Source: Bacilli bacterium
GTDB taxonomy: Bacteria; Bacillota_I; Bacilli_A; ML615J-28; CAG-313
Reading direction: 5' to 3'
Length of the DNA: 17,624 bases
Assembly (NCBI GenBank): GCA_900752975.1
Contig: CAADXH010000107.1
Coordinates: forward strand, 1-17,624
Made by a program: the position numbers and the translations under genes. Position 1 is the stretch's first letter, and every line of letters begins with the position of its first letter. Shown in pieces: positions 15,925 through 17,624 of this stretch. Below the pieces are notes generated by a model that did no database searches, had not been told where the DNA came from, and was given only the letters and a program-made list of their open reading frames with translations.

Positions 15925-17007
15925 TTATTCCCACTTTCTATTCTTTTTAAACCATTCAGTATCTTTGAATATTACATTATTATTACTACAATTAACTACT
16001 ACTTTATCCGGATTTGATGTTACTACAATATTTCCATTCATTGATGCATAATTACTTGTAGTACCATCTACTGATAAACTTGTCACATATACTTTGTTTG
16101 TATATTTACTAATTCTTGATATAAAAGCTTGCGTTGGAAATGTATTATCATTATCTTTAGTATATTCAGTTGATCCTGCACAACAACAAACACAAACTAT
16201 TTTTGGCTTTATAATACTTAATAAGCAATCATTTGATGAAGTTTTAGAACCATGGTGACTTGCTTTAAATAATTCTACTTCAGGTAAAGTATTATATTCT
16301 ACTAATTTTTCTTCCCCTTCTTTTTCCAAATCACCAGTAAACAAGAAATGTCGGTCGCCTTGGTTAATTAAAAAGCATACTGAATTATTATTTTCATCAG
16401 TTGTTTCATGATCATAATAATAATTATATAAAATTTCTAACTCAATTTCATCGGTTAATTCATATTTTCGGCTTGCTCCATTTTCGTTATTATAACAATT
16501 TAAAGCCGTATAATGTTTTGTTCCATTTTTAACTAGTTCATCTCTTTTTTTGACATAATTTTTATAAGTTTCAGTCGTTTTAGTTGATTTAGGAGCATCA
16601 ATTATTACATCACATTTATAATTATCTAAAACGCCATTATCTTTTGAAGTTCCAAAAAAGGCCGAAATGTGATCTTTATCATAATGAGTTGCGATGACAT
16701 ATTCAAACTTTTTATCCGCTACATAATCATCAACATATTCCATAATGGTACTAGCGCTAGAATTTTTGGAACCAGCATCCACTAATATATCTACATCACC
16801 AGCTTTTATATAGATAGAATCACCTGCGTAACCATTACCTAATTCCATAAAATGAAATGATACTTCATCACTAATTACTTTTCCATTTTGATCAGTATTT
16901 CCATAATATTTCCAAGCCATATACAAGCATACAGCTATGACAATAAACAATAATATTACGATAAAACCATTTTTTGTTTTTTTCTTTGTTTGTCTTTTTT
17001 TAGCCAT
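15925..17007 (-). CDS. Membrane-anchored ComEC-like metallo-beta-lactamase-fold hydrolase
   Basis: A 360-residue protein. A lysine-rich N terminus (1-12) and one membrane helix (14-32) anchor an outward-facing MBL domain. Metal-binding motifs are intact: ATHYDKDH (106-113), FTGDLEKEGEEKL (223-235) and KASHHGSKTSS (248-258). This is the pattern of the C-terminal MBL domain of ComEC/Rec2 DNA-uptake proteins, but there is no competence channel here. The opening motif reads GNGYAGDS in place of the usual GQGDS, and a cysteine cluster C-x-CCC lies at 272-276. AAGGGGAG precedes the ATG and a good promoter lies upstream. The likely role is hydrolysis of a phosphodiester or a related substrate outside the membrane; the actual substrate is unknown. 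It is coupled to the HEPN-like gene. Confidence 0.82.
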   Translation of the reverse strand: MAKKRQTKKKTKNGFIVILLFIVIAVCLYMAWKYYGNTDQNGKVISDEVSFHFMELGNGYAGDSIYIKAGDVDILVDAGSKNSSASTIMEYVDDYVADKKFEYVIATHYDKDHISAFFGTSKDNGVLDNYKCDVIIDAPKSTKTTETYKNYVKKRDELVKNGTKHYTALNCYNNENGASRKYELTDEIELEILYNYYYDHETTDENNNSVCFLINQGDRHFLFTGDLEKEGEEKLVEYNTLPEVELFKASHHGSKTSSNDCLLSIIKPKIVCVCCCAGSTEYTKDNDNTFPTQAFISRISKYTNKVYVTSLSVDGTTSNYASMNGNIVVTSNPDKVVVNCSNNNVIFKDTEWFKKNRKWE

Positions 17008-17034
17008 TTGAATCTCCCCTTTTCTTAGATTATA

Positions 17035-17063
17035 ATTATACTATATTTTGAGAAATAGTACAA
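17035..17063 (-). promoter_or_regulatory. Promoter of the MBL-HEPN-like pair
   Basis: The minus strand has TTGTAC (17058-17063), a 17-base spacer and TATAAT (17035-17040), 27 bases before the start codon at 17007. Confidence 0.72.
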
Positions 17064-17079
17064 AATTATTACTATTTTT

Positions 17080-17114
17080 GTTAATAGTTAACCATATATT
17101 AACTTAAAGTTAAG
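17080..17114. promoter_or_regulatory. Cluster of GTTAA/TTAAC inverted repeats upstream of the MBL promoter
   Basis: GTTAA, GTTAAC, TTAAC and GTTAAG occur within 35 bases. They include the perfect inverted repeat TTAACTT-A-AAGTTAA (17099-17113). The cluster begins 17 bases upstream of the -35, a position suited to a regulator site. The AT content makes chance similarity possible. Confidence 0.3.
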
Positions 17115-17149
17115 TTTTTGATTATTGCTAAAAATGTAATTTCCTTATA

Positions 17150-17181
17150 AATAAAAAAGGGCTAGTCTATATTGTACTAAC
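17150..17181 (-). terminator. Probable terminator after the genes at the right edge
   Basis: A 6-bp stem, GTTAGT / ACTAGC with one G-U pair (17176-17181 and 17161-17166), is followed on the minus strand by CCC and a T run. It lies 17 bases after the stop of the broken ORF and separates the right-edge genes from the MBL promoter. Confidence 0.55.
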
Positions 17182-17197
17182 TCCTTATATTTCATAT

Positions 17198-17425
17198 TTA
17201 TTGTATTAAAAACGACATATATATTGGTATGGTATGTATTCCATTAGTTATTCCTATATTAGTATCTACAAGTTTAAAATTACAACTGGTATTGTATTTA
17301 TCTTTATTATTTAATATTTCTTTTAATGATTTTGTATTACCATTATTTAATTTTACTTTGATTAAAGTTAATTCATTATTATATCTTGTTACACCTCAAC
17401 TTATGTCTTTAAATTTATTTACCAT
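17198..17425 (-). pseudogene. Possible broken small ORF with an in-frame TGA
   Basis: From the ATG at 17425 the frame is open for 75 codons except for a TGA at 17396-17398 (codon 10). After that comes a lysine/asparagine-rich stretch (VTRYNNELTLIKVKLNNGN) up to a TAA just before a terminator. No ribosome binding site is seen and I recognise no family. It could be a decayed gene or chance coding potential. A plus-strand ORF over the same bases is its mirror. Confidence 0.3.
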
Positions 17426-17479
17426 ATACAAAAAATAAAATTTCAATAAGCTATAAGCATGTAGAAGTATACGTCAATT

Positions 17480-17624
17480 CTAAATATTACGCAATAAAGT
17501 TAGTATTAAATTATTATCTAATTCACTGATAGAAAATATCTTCTTACCTAAGTCTTTAATTGAGTGACCTAAATGATATAACTTATTTTGATCTATAATA
17601 ATATATCTATCATGAACATTTGTA
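17480..17624 (-). CDS. C-terminal fragment of an ORF6N/RhuM-type or PLD-like protein (cut by the window edge)
   Basis: The last 47 codons of a gene that runs off the right edge and ends in TAG at 17480-17482. The peptide reads VHDRYIIIDQ, then YHLGHSIKDLGKKIFSIS. This resembles the HDRF-IID...YHIGASLKDLGKK tail found at the C terminus of ORF6N/RhuM-type and phospholipase-D-like proteins of mobile elements and phages. The family call rests on this short tail; the N-terminal part is outside the window. It may itself be a remnant. Confidence 0.6.
   Translation of the reverse strand, partial: TNVHDRYIIIDQNKLYHLGHSIKDLGKKIFSISELDNNLILTLLRNI

Noticed and set aside
17229..17438. Plus-strand ORF of 69 codons at the right end
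   Set aside because: Hydrophobic low-complexity peptide with no ribosome binding site, lying over a possible broken minus-strand frame; a terminator and promoter in this area both face the minus direction.
1..17624. Mycoplasma genetic code (TGA as tryptophan)
   Set aside because: TGA ends the YgjP-like gene directly before its terminator and also ends trhP1, while tryptophan in the genes checked is coded by TGG; only one doubtful ORF would benefit from read-through.
1..17624. CRISPR arrays, tRNA or rRNA genes, insertion sequences
   Set aside because: No regularly spaced repeats, cloverleaf-like sequences or transposase motifs were seen on either strand.

Overview
The window is AT-rich bacterial DNA in which every supported gene lies on the minus strand. 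The organism looks like a low-GC Gram-positive of the Bacilli/Mycoplasmatota kind (an Acholeplasma-, RF39- or Erysipelotrichia-like lineage would fit). The reasons are strong AAGGAGG-type ribosome binding sites, Gram-positive lipoproteins with MKK-type signal peptides, a yrrMNO-type tRNA-modification operon and a BmrCD-like heterodimeric ABC exporter. TGA acts as a stop (for example it ends the gene at 4446, directly before a terminator hairpin), so the Mycoplasma code is not in use. The species cannot be named from this sequence.

Layout, right to left in the direction of transcription. (1) At the right edge (17480-17624) is the C-terminal end of a gene whose tail resembles ORF6N/RhuM-type proteins. 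It is followed by a short ORF broken by an in-frame TGA and then a terminator. (2) A promoter at 17035-17063 drives a membrane-anchored ComEC-like metallo-beta-lactamase (MBL) protein and, 2 bases after its stop, a small protein with an R-x4-H-x-Y motif like that of HEPN/HepT proteins. (3) A heterodimeric ABC exporter follows (13628-15367 and 11584-13635) and ends in a clear terminator. It has one degenerate and one canonical ATPase half, plus an extra extracytoplasmic segment. (4) A strong promoter then drives a three-lipoprotein operon: an ankyrin-repeat lipoprotein, a multidomain GH18 lipoprotein with five InlB-type repeats, and a small lipoprotein, closed by a terminator at 7521-7546. (5) An extended -10 promoter drives a tandem GNAT acetyltransferase, a guanylate-kinase-like protein, a DUF1461 (Lit-type) membrane protein and a YgjP-type metallopeptidase-like protein, closed by a terminator at 4404-4433. 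(6) After a 340-base spacer comes an XRE/TPR regulator. (7) Last come trmR-trhP1-trhP2, which by homology make 5-hydroxyuridine and then 5-methoxyuridine at the tRNA wobble position.

Functional links: operons 4 and 5 are related in theme. The DUF1461/Lit protein would remodel the acyl chains of lipoproteins such as the three encoded next door. The least explained part is the right end, where the MBL + HEPN-like pair sits beside gene remnants. It looks like an accessory or defence-type module, but this is inference from motifs and context.
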